Shown: piece by piece, positions 44,808-51,352 of the stretch
Position numbering within the stretch: position 1 is the first letter of the stretch
Layout: each line of letters opens with the position of its first letter
Position numbers and translations under genes: made by a program
The notes under the pieces: model-generated
Seen by the model: only the letters and a program-made list of their open reading frames with translations
What the model was told of the DNA's origin: nothing
Databases searched by the model: none
Origin: an uncultured Bacteroidota bacterium
GTDB taxonomy: Bacteria > Bacteroidota > Bacteroidia > Bacteroidales > SZUA-534
Direction: 5' to 3'
DNA: 58,574 bases
NCBI GenBank assembly: GCA_946414435.1
Contig: CAMKOM010000019.1
Span: forward strand, 1 to 58,574

Positions 44808-46112
44808 TTATTTAAACTTCCTCTTATCCAGCGCTCGTTTAGCCTTGCCTTGGCTGCGCTCAATGGTGTTTGGCGCAACGGGGCGGATGTTCGGTTGGAT
44901 GCCGACAACGCTCTGAATGGCGTGAGCAATCTTCTTGCGCAGTTTTTCCATCTCGCTCATCATATCAGAATAGAACTCTTCCTTCACCTCAACGTCGATG
45001 TCGAATGTGTCGGTGTTGTTGACACGGTCGACAGTGATGAAGAAGTGCGGCTCAACCTCTTTCAGAGTGCAGAGCACGGCCTCGACTTGCGACGGGAAGA
45101 CGTTCACGCCGCGGATGATAAGCATATCGTCGGTGCGGGCAAGGATGCGCGACATTTTGGCCAGTGTGCGGCCGCAGGCGCAGCGCTCGTGAGTGATGCT
45201 GGTGATATCGCGGGTGCGGAAACGGATGAGCGGCATTCCCTCTTTGTTGAGCGTGGTGAAAACCAGCTCGCCCTCTTGCCCGTCGGGCAGAACCTCGCCC
45301 GTTTCGGGGTTGATGATTTCGGGGTAGAAAAGGTCCTCGCTCAGGTGGGTGCCGTTCTGGCACTCGCACTCAAATCCGACGCCAGGGCCCGAAATCTCGG
45401 TCAGGCCGTAGATGTCGTAAGCCTTGATTCCCAGGCGGTATTCAATCTCTTTGCGCATTTCCTCGGTCCAAGGCTCGGCGCCGAAGATGCCCACTTTCAG
45501 TTTTATCTCGTTGCGCGGAATGCCCGATTTCTCAAGCGATTCCGACAGATAGAGCGCGTACGATGGTGTGCAGGCCAGGGCGGTTGTGCCAAGGTCGTGC
45601 ATAAGCAGCAGCTGCTTCTCGGTGTTTCCGGCCGATGTTGGGATGGTGACGGCACCAATGTTCATTGATGCATCGTGAGCGCCAAGACCGCCAGTGAACA
45701 GTCCGTAGCCGTACGACACCTGAATCACATCGTCCTTGCCAAGGCCGTAAGCCGTCAGGCAGCGGGCGCCCGCTTCGGCCCAGTCGGCAATGTCGTTGCG
45801 GGTGTAGCCAACCACAATCGGCTTGCCCGTGGTTCCCGACGAAGCGTGAATCTTCACAATGTCCGACAGCGGCGAACTCAACAGTCCCCACGGATAGTAG
45901 TCGCGCAGGTCTTTCTTCGAAGTGAACGGCAGTTTGCAAATGTCGTCAATCGATTGAATGTCAGAAGGTTTGACGCCTGCGGCCTGCATACGCTCGCGGT
46001 ATGGCTGGCAGTTGTGATAGACGCGGTCAACCACACGTTTCAGGCGTTCGGTTTGCAGGGCACGCATCTCGGTGCGTTCCATACACTCTATTCGTTGGTT
46101 CCAATATCCCAT
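44808..46112 (-). CDS. paaK: Phenylacetate-CoA ligase
   Basis: 434 residues. An AMP-forming ligase that activates phenylacetate or related arylacetates to CoA thioesters. ATP-binding P-loop SSGTTGKPIVV, adenylate motif YGLTEISGPGVGFEC, RTRDIT and the C-terminal domain with VFPSQVEAVL. Length is typical. Third gene of an operon with iorA and iorB, 10 nt after iorB; together they can interconvert aryl-2-oxoacids, arylacetyl-CoA and arylacetates. Confidence 0.94.
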   Translation of the reverse strand: MGYWNQRIECMERTEMRALQTERLKRVVDRVYHNCQPYRERMQAAGVKPSDIQSIDDICKLPFTSKKDLRDYYPWGLLSSPLSDIVKIHASSGTTGKPIVVGYTRNDIADWAEAGARCLTAYGLGKDDVIQVSYGYGLFTGGLGAHDASMNIGAVTIPTSAGNTEKQLLLMHDLGTTALACTPSYALYLSESLEKSGIPRNEIKLKVGIFGAEPWTEEMRKEIEYRLGIKAYDIYGLTEISGPGVGFECECQNGTHLSEDLFYPEIINPETGEVLPDGQEGELVFTTLNKEGMPLIRFRTRDITSITHERCACGRTLAKMSRILARTDDMLIIRGVNVFPSQVEAVLCTLKEVEPHFFITVDRVNNTDTFDIDVEVKEEFYSDMMSEMEKLRKKIAHAIQSVVGIQPNIRPVAPNTIERSQGKAKRALDKRKFK

Positions 46113-46122
46113 AACGATTTGA

Positions 46123-46689
46123 TTATTTAGTAGTTGCGTAAAATGCTTTTATGTTCAAATCAACCACTTCCTGGCCTTTTGAGCCGAACAGGTTGCCAAT
46201 GGCCCACTCAAAATCGGCGTTGCTAATGCCAATGAACCGCGCTGCGGCGCCCAGCATCACAATGTTGTACGATTTGGGGTTGCCCAACTCGTTGGCAATC
46301 TTTGTGGCATCAACAAACACCACGTTCTCGGCCGATTTGCGAATGGTGTCCATCACCTTCTGCTCGTCGGGGTAGTTGCCAATGTTTTTGAACGGCTCGT
46401 CGGAAGTTACAATTGCGCCATCTTTCTTCAGATAAGGCAGATAGCGAAGCGACTCGAGCGGCTCAACCGACAGAATCAGGTCGGCTTGGCCCATTGGAAT
46501 CAGGTCGGAGAAGATTTGGCCGTCGGCAATGCGCAGGTGAGTCTGCACCTCGCCGCCGCGCTGGCTCATTCCGTGCACCTCGGCCTGCTTAATGTTCAGC
46601 CCCGCGTGCATTGCAGCCATATCCAGAATTGTGGCAATGGTCAGAATTCCCTGTCCGCCAACGCCTGCAATTATTATGTTTCTTTCCAT
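46123..46689 (-). CDS. iorB: Indolepyruvate:ferredoxin oxidoreductase, beta (gamma-type) subunit
   Basis: 188 residues of the POR gamma-domain family: GVGGQGILTIATILDMAAMHAGLNIKQAEVHGMSQRGGEVQTHLRI is the diagnostic CoA-binding region. Partner of IorA in oxidative decarboxylation of aryl pyruvates from aromatic amino acid breakdown to aryl-acetyl-CoA with reduction of ferredoxin. Confidence 0.93.
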   Translation of the reverse strand: MERNIIIAGVGGQGILTIATILDMAAMHAGLNIKQAEVHGMSQRGGEVQTHLRIADGQIFSDLIPMGQADLILSVEPLESLRYLPYLKKDGAIVTSDEPFKNIGNYPDEQKVMDTIRKSAENVVFVDATKIANELGNPKSYNIVMLGAAARFIGISNADFEWAIGNLFGSKGQEVVDLNIKAFYATTK

Positions 46690-46888
46690 AGTCTTTATTT
46701 TATTGGTGAATCGGTGAATTGTTTAAGGTTTAGTCGCTTCGCTGTTGAGAAGTTTAGTCGCTTCGCTGTTGAGAAAACTAACCAATCTAAACTTTCACCT
46801 TTTCATTGTTAACTGTTAATTTCCAATTGTTTATTCATTTAATCTGACGCGATTAATCGCGTCCCTACATCTAAATCCTAATTCCTAA
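46690..46888. repeat. iorA-iorB spacer with a 24-bp tandem duplication and an 18-bp palindrome
   Basis: 46728-46751 and 46752-46775 are identical 24-nt units beginning GTTTAGTCGCTTCGCTG. Further on, GACGCGATTAATCGCGTC (near 46845-46862) is a perfect palindrome. No gene is seen. At 199 nt this is long for a gap between subunits of one enzyme. Confidence 0.7.
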
Positions 46889-48481
46889 CTATTTCTTCGC
46901 CGCTTTTTTCTTCCGTGCCAGTGTCTGCATACACTCGCGTTGTGCAAGAATCACTGAAACGCCCTTGTAATCAATTTCTTTCTTAATGATTTCGATATTC
47001 TGCTCAAGGCGCGGTTTGACGGGGACAATCGTTACAATATGTTCAGGCTCAACGCCCAGGCCCTTGCAGATATCCACCATTTTGTTGGTTCCTGCCGAGT
47101 CCTGACCGCCAGTCATTGCGGTTGTCGAATTGTCTGAAATAATGATAGTTACCTGCACGTTGTCGTTGACGCAGTCGAGCAGGCCCGTCATTCCCGAATG
47201 GGTGAAGGTTGAGTCGCCAATGACGGCCACAGCAGGGTGCACGCCCGATTCGGCGGCGCCTTTGGCCATTGTTATCGACGCGCCCATATCAACACACGAG
47301 TTGATTGCCGAGTAGGGGGGCAGAGCGCCGAGAGTGTAGCAGCCAATGTCGCCGAACACGCATTTGTTCGGATAATTGGCCAGAACGCTGTTCAGTTCCT
47401 CGTACAGGTCGCGGTGGCTGCAGCCCACGCAGAGTGCGGGCGGACGGTTCACCATAATGTCGGGAACAGGCTGACCCACAACGGGTTTCACGCCAAGCGC
47501 GGGTGCCACGGCGTCGGGCGAGAGTTCGCCCATTCGCGGCAGAGCACCGTCAAGGCGGCCACGGAATTTCTTGTTGTCAGAGAATCCGCGAAGCAGTTCC
47601 TCGTAAATCGGGTAACCTTCCTCAACTATCAGAATATCATCGTATTTATCGATAAACGACTGCACCATATCTTTGGGCAGCGGATATTGCGAAATCTTGA
47701 GAACGGGCAACTCAAGGTTGTTGGTCTTGCAGACTTCCATCACGTAGTTGTAGCCAATGCCGAAGGCGATAACGGCCTTCTTGCCCTTGCCCTCGACAAC
47801 CTTGTTGAACGGCGACTCGGCCGACGATTTCTCGATTGCCGTCTGCTTGTCAATCAGCCCTGCGTAGTTCTTTTTGGCGATAGCGGGCAGCAGAATCCAC
47901 TGACGCGTGTTCACATCGGGGTTGAAGGCGTTTTGGTCGCGCATCGCTTTACGCTCAATAACGGCGCGCGAGTGCGACATACGTGTTGTAAGACGCAGAA
48001 CAACAGGCAGTTTCACTGCTTCCGACAGGTCCAGTCCAAAGCGGACGGCGTCGTAGGCTTCCTGTTGGGTTGCGGGCTCAAGCAGCGGCAGCATCGCAAA
48101 GCGTCCGTAGGCGCGCGAGTCCTGCTCGTCTTGCGAAGAGTGCATCGACGGGTCGTCGGCAACCACCAGAATCAGGCCGCCGTTGACGCCCGTAATGGCC
48201 GAGTTCATAAACGGGTCGGCGCAGACGTTCAGGCCCACGTGCTTCATACACACAATGCTGCGCTTGCCTGCAAACGACATTCCGAGCGCGGCTTCGTAGG
48301 CCGTCTTCTCGTTGGCCGCCCATTTCGAGCGGATTTTGCGGCTCTGCGCGTCCTTCGATTTCTGAATGAATTCTGTTATTTCTGTCGACGGCGTGCCAGG
48401 ATAGGCGTAAACGCCAGAAATGCCCGCATCGATTGCACCCACGGCAACCGCTTCGGCACCTAATAGTAACTGCTTGTTCAT
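46889..48481 (-). CDS. iorA: Indolepyruvate:ferredoxin oxidoreductase, alpha (TPP) subunit
   Basis: 530 residues (ATG at 48481, MNKQLLLGAEAV). N-terminal pyrimidine-binding domain YAYPGTPSTEITEF; C-terminal TPP domain with GDIGCYTLGALPPY and GDSTFTHSGMTGLLDCVNDN, then a D-N-S-T-T-A-M-T-G-G-Q Mg-diphosphate loop. The 2x[4Fe-4S] ferredoxin-like domain that ends archaeal IorA (~640 residues) is absent; the protein stops in a lysine-rich tail (ARKKKAAKK). Only a CVGCSH segment remains in the middle. First gene of iorA-iorB-paaK. Confidence 0.93.
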   Translation of the reverse strand: MNKQLLLGAEAVAVGAIDAGISGVYAYPGTPSTEITEFIQKSKDAQSRKIRSKWAANEKTAYEAALGMSFAGKRSIVCMKHVGLNVCADPFMNSAITGVNGGLILVVADDPSMHSSQDEQDSRAYGRFAMLPLLEPATQQEAYDAVRFGLDLSEAVKLPVVLRLTTRMSHSRAVIERKAMRDQNAFNPDVNTRQWILLPAIAKKNYAGLIDKQTAIEKSSAESPFNKVVEGKGKKAVIAFGIGYNYVMEVCKTNNLELPVLKISQYPLPKDMVQSFIDKYDDILIVEEGYPIYEELLRGFSDNKKFRGRLDGALPRMGELSPDAVAPALGVKPVVGQPVPDIMVNRPPALCVGCSHRDLYEELNSVLANYPNKCVFGDIGCYTLGALPPYSAINSCVDMGASITMAKGAAESGVHPAVAVIGDSTFTHSGMTGLLDCVNDNVQVTIIISDNSTTAMTGGQDSAGTNKMVDICKGLGVEPEHIVTIVPVKPRLEQNIEIIKKEIDYKGVSVILAQRECMQTLARKKKAAKK

Positions 48482-48623
48482 TTTATTGTAATTCAAATTG
48501 ATATGTTCAAAAACTTTTGAAATTGGCCAGCCAGCAAAGTGACACCGCAGCCAATTTCACAATTCCGCAAAACTAACTTTTATTTGTTATAGGTGTACCC
48601 GCCGCGGCTTTTTACGTGAATTA

Positions 48624-48729
48624 CGGAATGGGGCGGGATGGGACGGATGGGAGGAATGGGACGGGATGGGACAGATGGGACGGATGGGACTGGATGGGGC
48701 GGATGGGACAGATAGGACAGGATGGGACA
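48624..48729 (+). repeat. G-tract tandem repeat field (GGGATGGGAC-like, ~10-nt period)
   Basis: About ten degenerate copies of units such as GGGACGGATG and GGGACAGATG, with runs of three or four G every 4-7 nt on the plus strand and C-tracts on the minus strand. The pattern satisfies G-quadruplex rules. Not coding: reading frames across it give low-complexity proline/serine strings only. Confidence 0.85.
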
Positions 48730-48823
48730 AAAGAGGCTATGGGGATGGTGAATTGCGAGCCATGGTGTTTGACGGAAATGGAACAGTGTGAAGGAATGGG
48801 GAGACAATGGATTGGCAATAATG

Positions 48824-48856
48824 ACAAAAAGGTGTGCGAGCACACCTTTTTGTTTT
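48824..48856. terminator. Near-perfect palindromic terminator downstream of the 48879 gene
   Basis: ACAAAAAGGTGTGC / GCACACCTTTTTGT with a 2-nt centre; symmetrical A and T runs suit either strand. It follows the stop codon of the minus-strand gene by about 25 nt. Confidence 0.8.
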
Positions 48857-48878
48857 TCATAGTAGTTGTACGACACGG

Positions 48879-49187
48879 TTATGCAGACTCGTTGTAGAGC
48901 GTGGAGAAGACAAATCCACGCAATGTTGAGTTTTGGTTTTGCAAAGCGAACAAGGCTTCCCATTGCGCACGTTTTTCGGCATTGGCAAGTTCTTCGGAAA
49001 CCTGCCGCTGCACATTGGCAAAACGTTGGCGTGCGGCTTGCTGCTGGGCGGAGTTACCACCGTCGTACTGTTTATAACACTTGGTAAGGCACCCCTTACC
49101 GTTACGTACTGAAAAGTAAGAGCTATCGCTCTTGCTTAACTTCCCCTGAACGAATTTTACAGGGGTTTCAAAAGTAATTTTTGACAT
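48879..49187 (-). CDS. Small conserved-looking hypothetical protein
   Basis: 102 residues from the ATG at 49187 (MSKITFETPVKF). A short beta-rich half (SSYFSVRNGKGCLTKCYKQYDGG) is followed by an amphipathic helix (AQQQAARQRFANVQRQVSEELANAEKRAQWEALFALQ). It looks like a real protein because it has its own terminator and coherent composition amid repeats. I recall similar short proteins in Bacteroidales but know no function; a virion- or element-associated origin is possible. Confidence 0.6.
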   Translation of the reverse strand: MSKITFETPVKFVQGKLSKSDSSYFSVRNGKGCLTKCYKQYDGGNSAQQQAARQRFANVQRQVSEELANAEKRAQWEALFALQNQNSTLRGFVFSTLYNESA

Positions 49188-49217
49188 AGATAATTTTTTT
49201 TTAATCACAGGCGACAT

Positions 49218-50158
49218 TGCCGGTGACTGGACAAATATAGGATGGGACAGTGGGCTGATGTTGGATTGTGTTGGATTGTGTTGAATAAGGTTGTTTTCTT
49301 TCGGATAAAGTTGTTTTGTGCGGTTTCCGGTTGTTTCCTTTCGGATGCGGTTGTTTCCGGTTGGAAAGTTTGCGATAACCCCGCGAGGGGATATTGAGGG
49401 TATATGGAGAGGATATGGAGATGATTACTCGGAGATACGAGGAAACGGGAATGGCTGAGGAATAAACACGCGACCTAAAGGCCGCGGCACGAAACGGGAA
49501 TGGCTGAGGAAATAAAACGACGTAACGCGATTGGGAAATTGCGATTTTATGATGGATGATTTTGGAACTAATAGGACAAAAAGAGATTGATGAGAAGAAT
49601 GGGAATGAATGTGAATGATGGAACGGATGAGACTATATGGGAATGAATGAGAATGATGGGACTGAATAGGACAAGATGTGACAAATAGGACAAATGGAGA
49701 GGAATTGAGGAAATAGACGAAGGCTTTGGATGGGACTGGATGGGACGGATGGGAATGAATGTGAAGAATGGGAGAAGATGAGATGAATGTGAAGAATGGG
49801 GGCGGAAGAGATGGATGGGAAGGACGGATACGGTTGATGTGAATGGAGGTGGCGGAGGATGGAATGGTGGTAACGGAATGGTGCGTGTGTTATTGGTTTG
49901 GAAGGCTACTTTTCAACATAAAACGTTGGAATTTGACCCCATTTATGGCTCAGGGGAAGATATGGTGGCTGGGTGAATGTATTTTACTTTAAATCAAGAA
50001 TTTGTGATTCTAATATATGGGGTCGACAAACAAAAAATGCATTGGAAAAGCTATTATTGGGGTTGAAAAAAAGTATTGTAAATATTTGATTATCAATAGT
50101 GACTAAAAGATGTTGATAACTGAGGTGAAATAGTGTATGTCCCCCAAATTTTCAATTG
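49218..50158. other. Repeat-filled region without recognisable genes
   Basis: Holds tandem GTTGGATTGT (49261 onward), two copies of GGTTGTTT(T/C)CTTTCGGAT (49290-49345), a 21-nt direct repeat starting GAAACGGGAATGG (49442 and 49491), and long purine-rich GGAATGAATGTGAA-type strings (about 49555-49870). No ORF with coding character was found. Confidence 0.6.
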
Positions 50159-50166
50159 TATTTTTG
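50159..50166 (+). promoter_or_regulatory. -7 promoter element upstream of a candidate small transcript
   Basis: TATTTTTG on the plus strand. It precedes an 8-bp hairpin and two very short ORFs by 45-80 nt. Confidence 0.45.
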
Positions 50167-50172
50167 CAATAG

Positions 50173-50380
50173 ATTATAATTGAACAAAAAAAAGAATGGA
50201 AAGTTAACAGATGAATGGGCGAAAAAAATCTCCTGTAAATCTTGGCGGACGGACAGGAGACCAAAGTTTCGGTGACCGATTACAGAACTTTCGTCCTTAA
50301 AAGGGTTCCAAAACTGAAAAGGTTTGCGAAGATAATGGAAATAATCTTTGCTTTAACACCCGCAGATAAAAATCGGTAGA
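50173..50380 (+). ncRNA. Candidate structured transcript or micropeptide mRNA (low confidence)
   Basis: Downstream of the TATTTTTG element lies a perfect 8-bp stem TCTCCTGT / ACAGGAGA (50229-50236 with 50253-50260) with a 16-nt loop, then ATTACAGAACTTT (50279) and CCAAAACTGAAAAG (50308). Two overlapping short ORFs also exist: 50211-50300 (ATG, 29 residues, contains VNLGGRTGDQSF) and 50242-50379 (TTG, 45 residues, basic amphipathic, VLKRVPKLKRFAKIMEIIFAL). Which, if any, is used cannot be decided from the sequence. Confidence 0.3.
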
Positions 50381-50514
50381 AATAGTTGTTGCCATCAGTT
50401 GTAACTCATTTGGTTACGAATGAAATTTTTTTTGTCATTCCCCGTCAAATTGCGACAGGGGTGTTGGGGATTAGATATAGTATTCGGGCGTTTTGTTGTG
50501 GATAGAGAAATGGG

Positions 50515-50695
50515 AGAGAACGGTACGAATGTGAATTGATGTGAAGAATGGGAATGAATGTGAGGAATGAGTGTGATGGGAATTGATGTGAGGAATGAGA
50601 GTTATGGGAATTGATGTGAGGAATGAGAGTGATGGGAATTGATGAGAGGAATGAGAGTGATGGGAATTGATGAGAGGAATGAGAGTGATGGAATA
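50515..50695 (+). repeat. 28-bp tandem repeat, about four copies plus degenerate ends
   Basis: Units of the form GATGGGAATTGATGWGAGG followed by AATGAGAGT repeat with a 28-nt period from about 50574, preceded by more degenerate GGAATG strings. Purine-rich on the plus strand and related in flavour to the G-rich fields at 48.6 and 49.6 kb. Confidence 0.75.
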
Positions 50696-50746
50696 ATGAA
50701 AATATTGAGAGAACTATGATAATAAGTATGAACAATTTAAAGCGGG

Positions 50747-50756
50747 AAGGAGGTGA
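50747..50756 (+). promoter_or_regulatory. Perfect Shine-Dalgarno for the 50760 gene
   Basis: AAGGAGGTGA, fully complementary to the 16S 3' end, 6 nt (from the AGGAGG core) before ATG at 50760. Other genes in this window lack such sites, as expected for Bacteroidota. Confidence 0.85.
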
Positions 50757-50759
50757 GTT

Positions 50760-50969
50760 ATGGGCGCGCGCATTATCAAAGCAATAAGCAAGAGTGATTT
50801 GGCTGAGAAGATAGGAATCTCAGCTACTACACTGCGTAAATGGTTAAGACAATGCGATAGGGCGTTTAAGCGTATGGGCGTGAGCCGGAACGCGAAGATG
50901 CTACCGCCGTGCGCTGTGAAGCATATATGTGAAAAATTCAGTATCGACCTGTATGAGGACGAGCTGTAG
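50760..50969 (+). CDS. DUF4248-like small helix-turn-helix protein
   Basis: 69 residues. The pattern SKSDLAEKIGISATTLRKWLRQCDRAFKRMGVSRNAKMLPPCAVKHICEKFSIDL matches DUF4248: a predicted HTH (SATTLRKWL as recognition helix) followed by two helices. Probably a DNA-binding protein of unknown target; DUF4248 members are common near mobile or accessory regions of Bacteroidales. It has an unusually strong ribosome-binding site and its own downstream terminator. Confidence 0.78.
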   Translation: MGARIIKAISKSDLAEKIGISATTLRKWLRQCDRAFKRMGVSRNAKMLPPCAVKHICEKFSIDLYEDEL

Positions 50970-51079
50970 GCGCAAGGCGTATCGCAGGGGACTCGTAGAT
51001 TTCTACATAAAATGCATTATACCACAATGTGTTAAGAATTAGAAACAACGAAAAAGAAATTACAATGTCCCCGAATTTT

Positions 51080-51122
51080 TAGCCGCGGCACTTCATTGGC
51101 GTGAAGGGTTGCGGCTTTTTTG
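51080..51122 (+). terminator. Terminator after the DUF4248 gene
   Basis: GCCGC...CTTCA / TGAAG...GCGGC two-part stem followed by TTTTTTG, about 110 nt after the stop codon. Confidence 0.75.
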
Positions 51123-51150
51123 TTGGGGGAATGAGGAATGGGGCGGAGGC

Positions 51151-51296
51151 AAAAAAAAAGCCCCGTTGAGGACGAGGCAACCTAATGTTTTCACAACGGA
51201 ATAATCCTTATTGAAAAAAAACTGCCCCACGGAGTACGCGGGGCAAAGAAAATCTTCGGCTTATAGCCTTATTGTGAAAAGTCTTTCAAAATTGTG
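51151..51296 (-). ncRNA. tracrRNA with tandemly duplicated 3' module
   Basis: Transcribed divergently from cas9. The anti-repeat is at 51271-51296: minus strand CACAATTTTGAAAG...CTTTTCACAAT pairs with the CRISPR repeat start through a 7-bp lower and a 12-bp upper helix around a bulge. A nexus-like stem GGCT/AGCC follows (51258-51268), then a terminator GCCCC/GGGGC (51224-51244) with eight T (end near 51214). Directly after comes a second copy of the tail: CAATAAGGATTATTCC (nexus, 51198-51213) and a second GC stem with nine T (51151-51179). The RNA would be ~83 nt, or ~145 nt on read-through. Promoter TACATTTG lies at 51300-51307. Confidence 0.85.
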
Positions 51297-51299
51297 CCC

Positions 51300-51307
51300 C
51301 AAATGTA
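51300..51307 (-). promoter_or_regulatory. tracrRNA promoter -7 element
   Basis: Minus strand TACATTTG (TAnnTTTG) with a TTTGG -33 element at 51329-51333, 21 nt away. The predicted start falls at the first bases of the anti-repeat. Confidence 0.7.
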
Positions 51308-51352
51308 ACAATAATTTGTATTTTTAAACCAAATATTTTAAAACAAAATTTT

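Noticed and set aside
47237-48463. 408-codon open frame on the plus strand inside iorA
   Set aside because: Antisense to a well-supported TPP enzyme; His/Arg/Val-rich composition typical of shadow frames.
48580-48963. Proline/serine-rich open frame over the G-tract field
   Set aside because: Low-complexity translation of C-rich repeats on the minus strand; no start context or coding pattern.
48600-50700. CRISPR-like interpretation of the purine-rich repeats
   Set aside because: Units are degenerate, of varying period and have no unique spacers of constant length.
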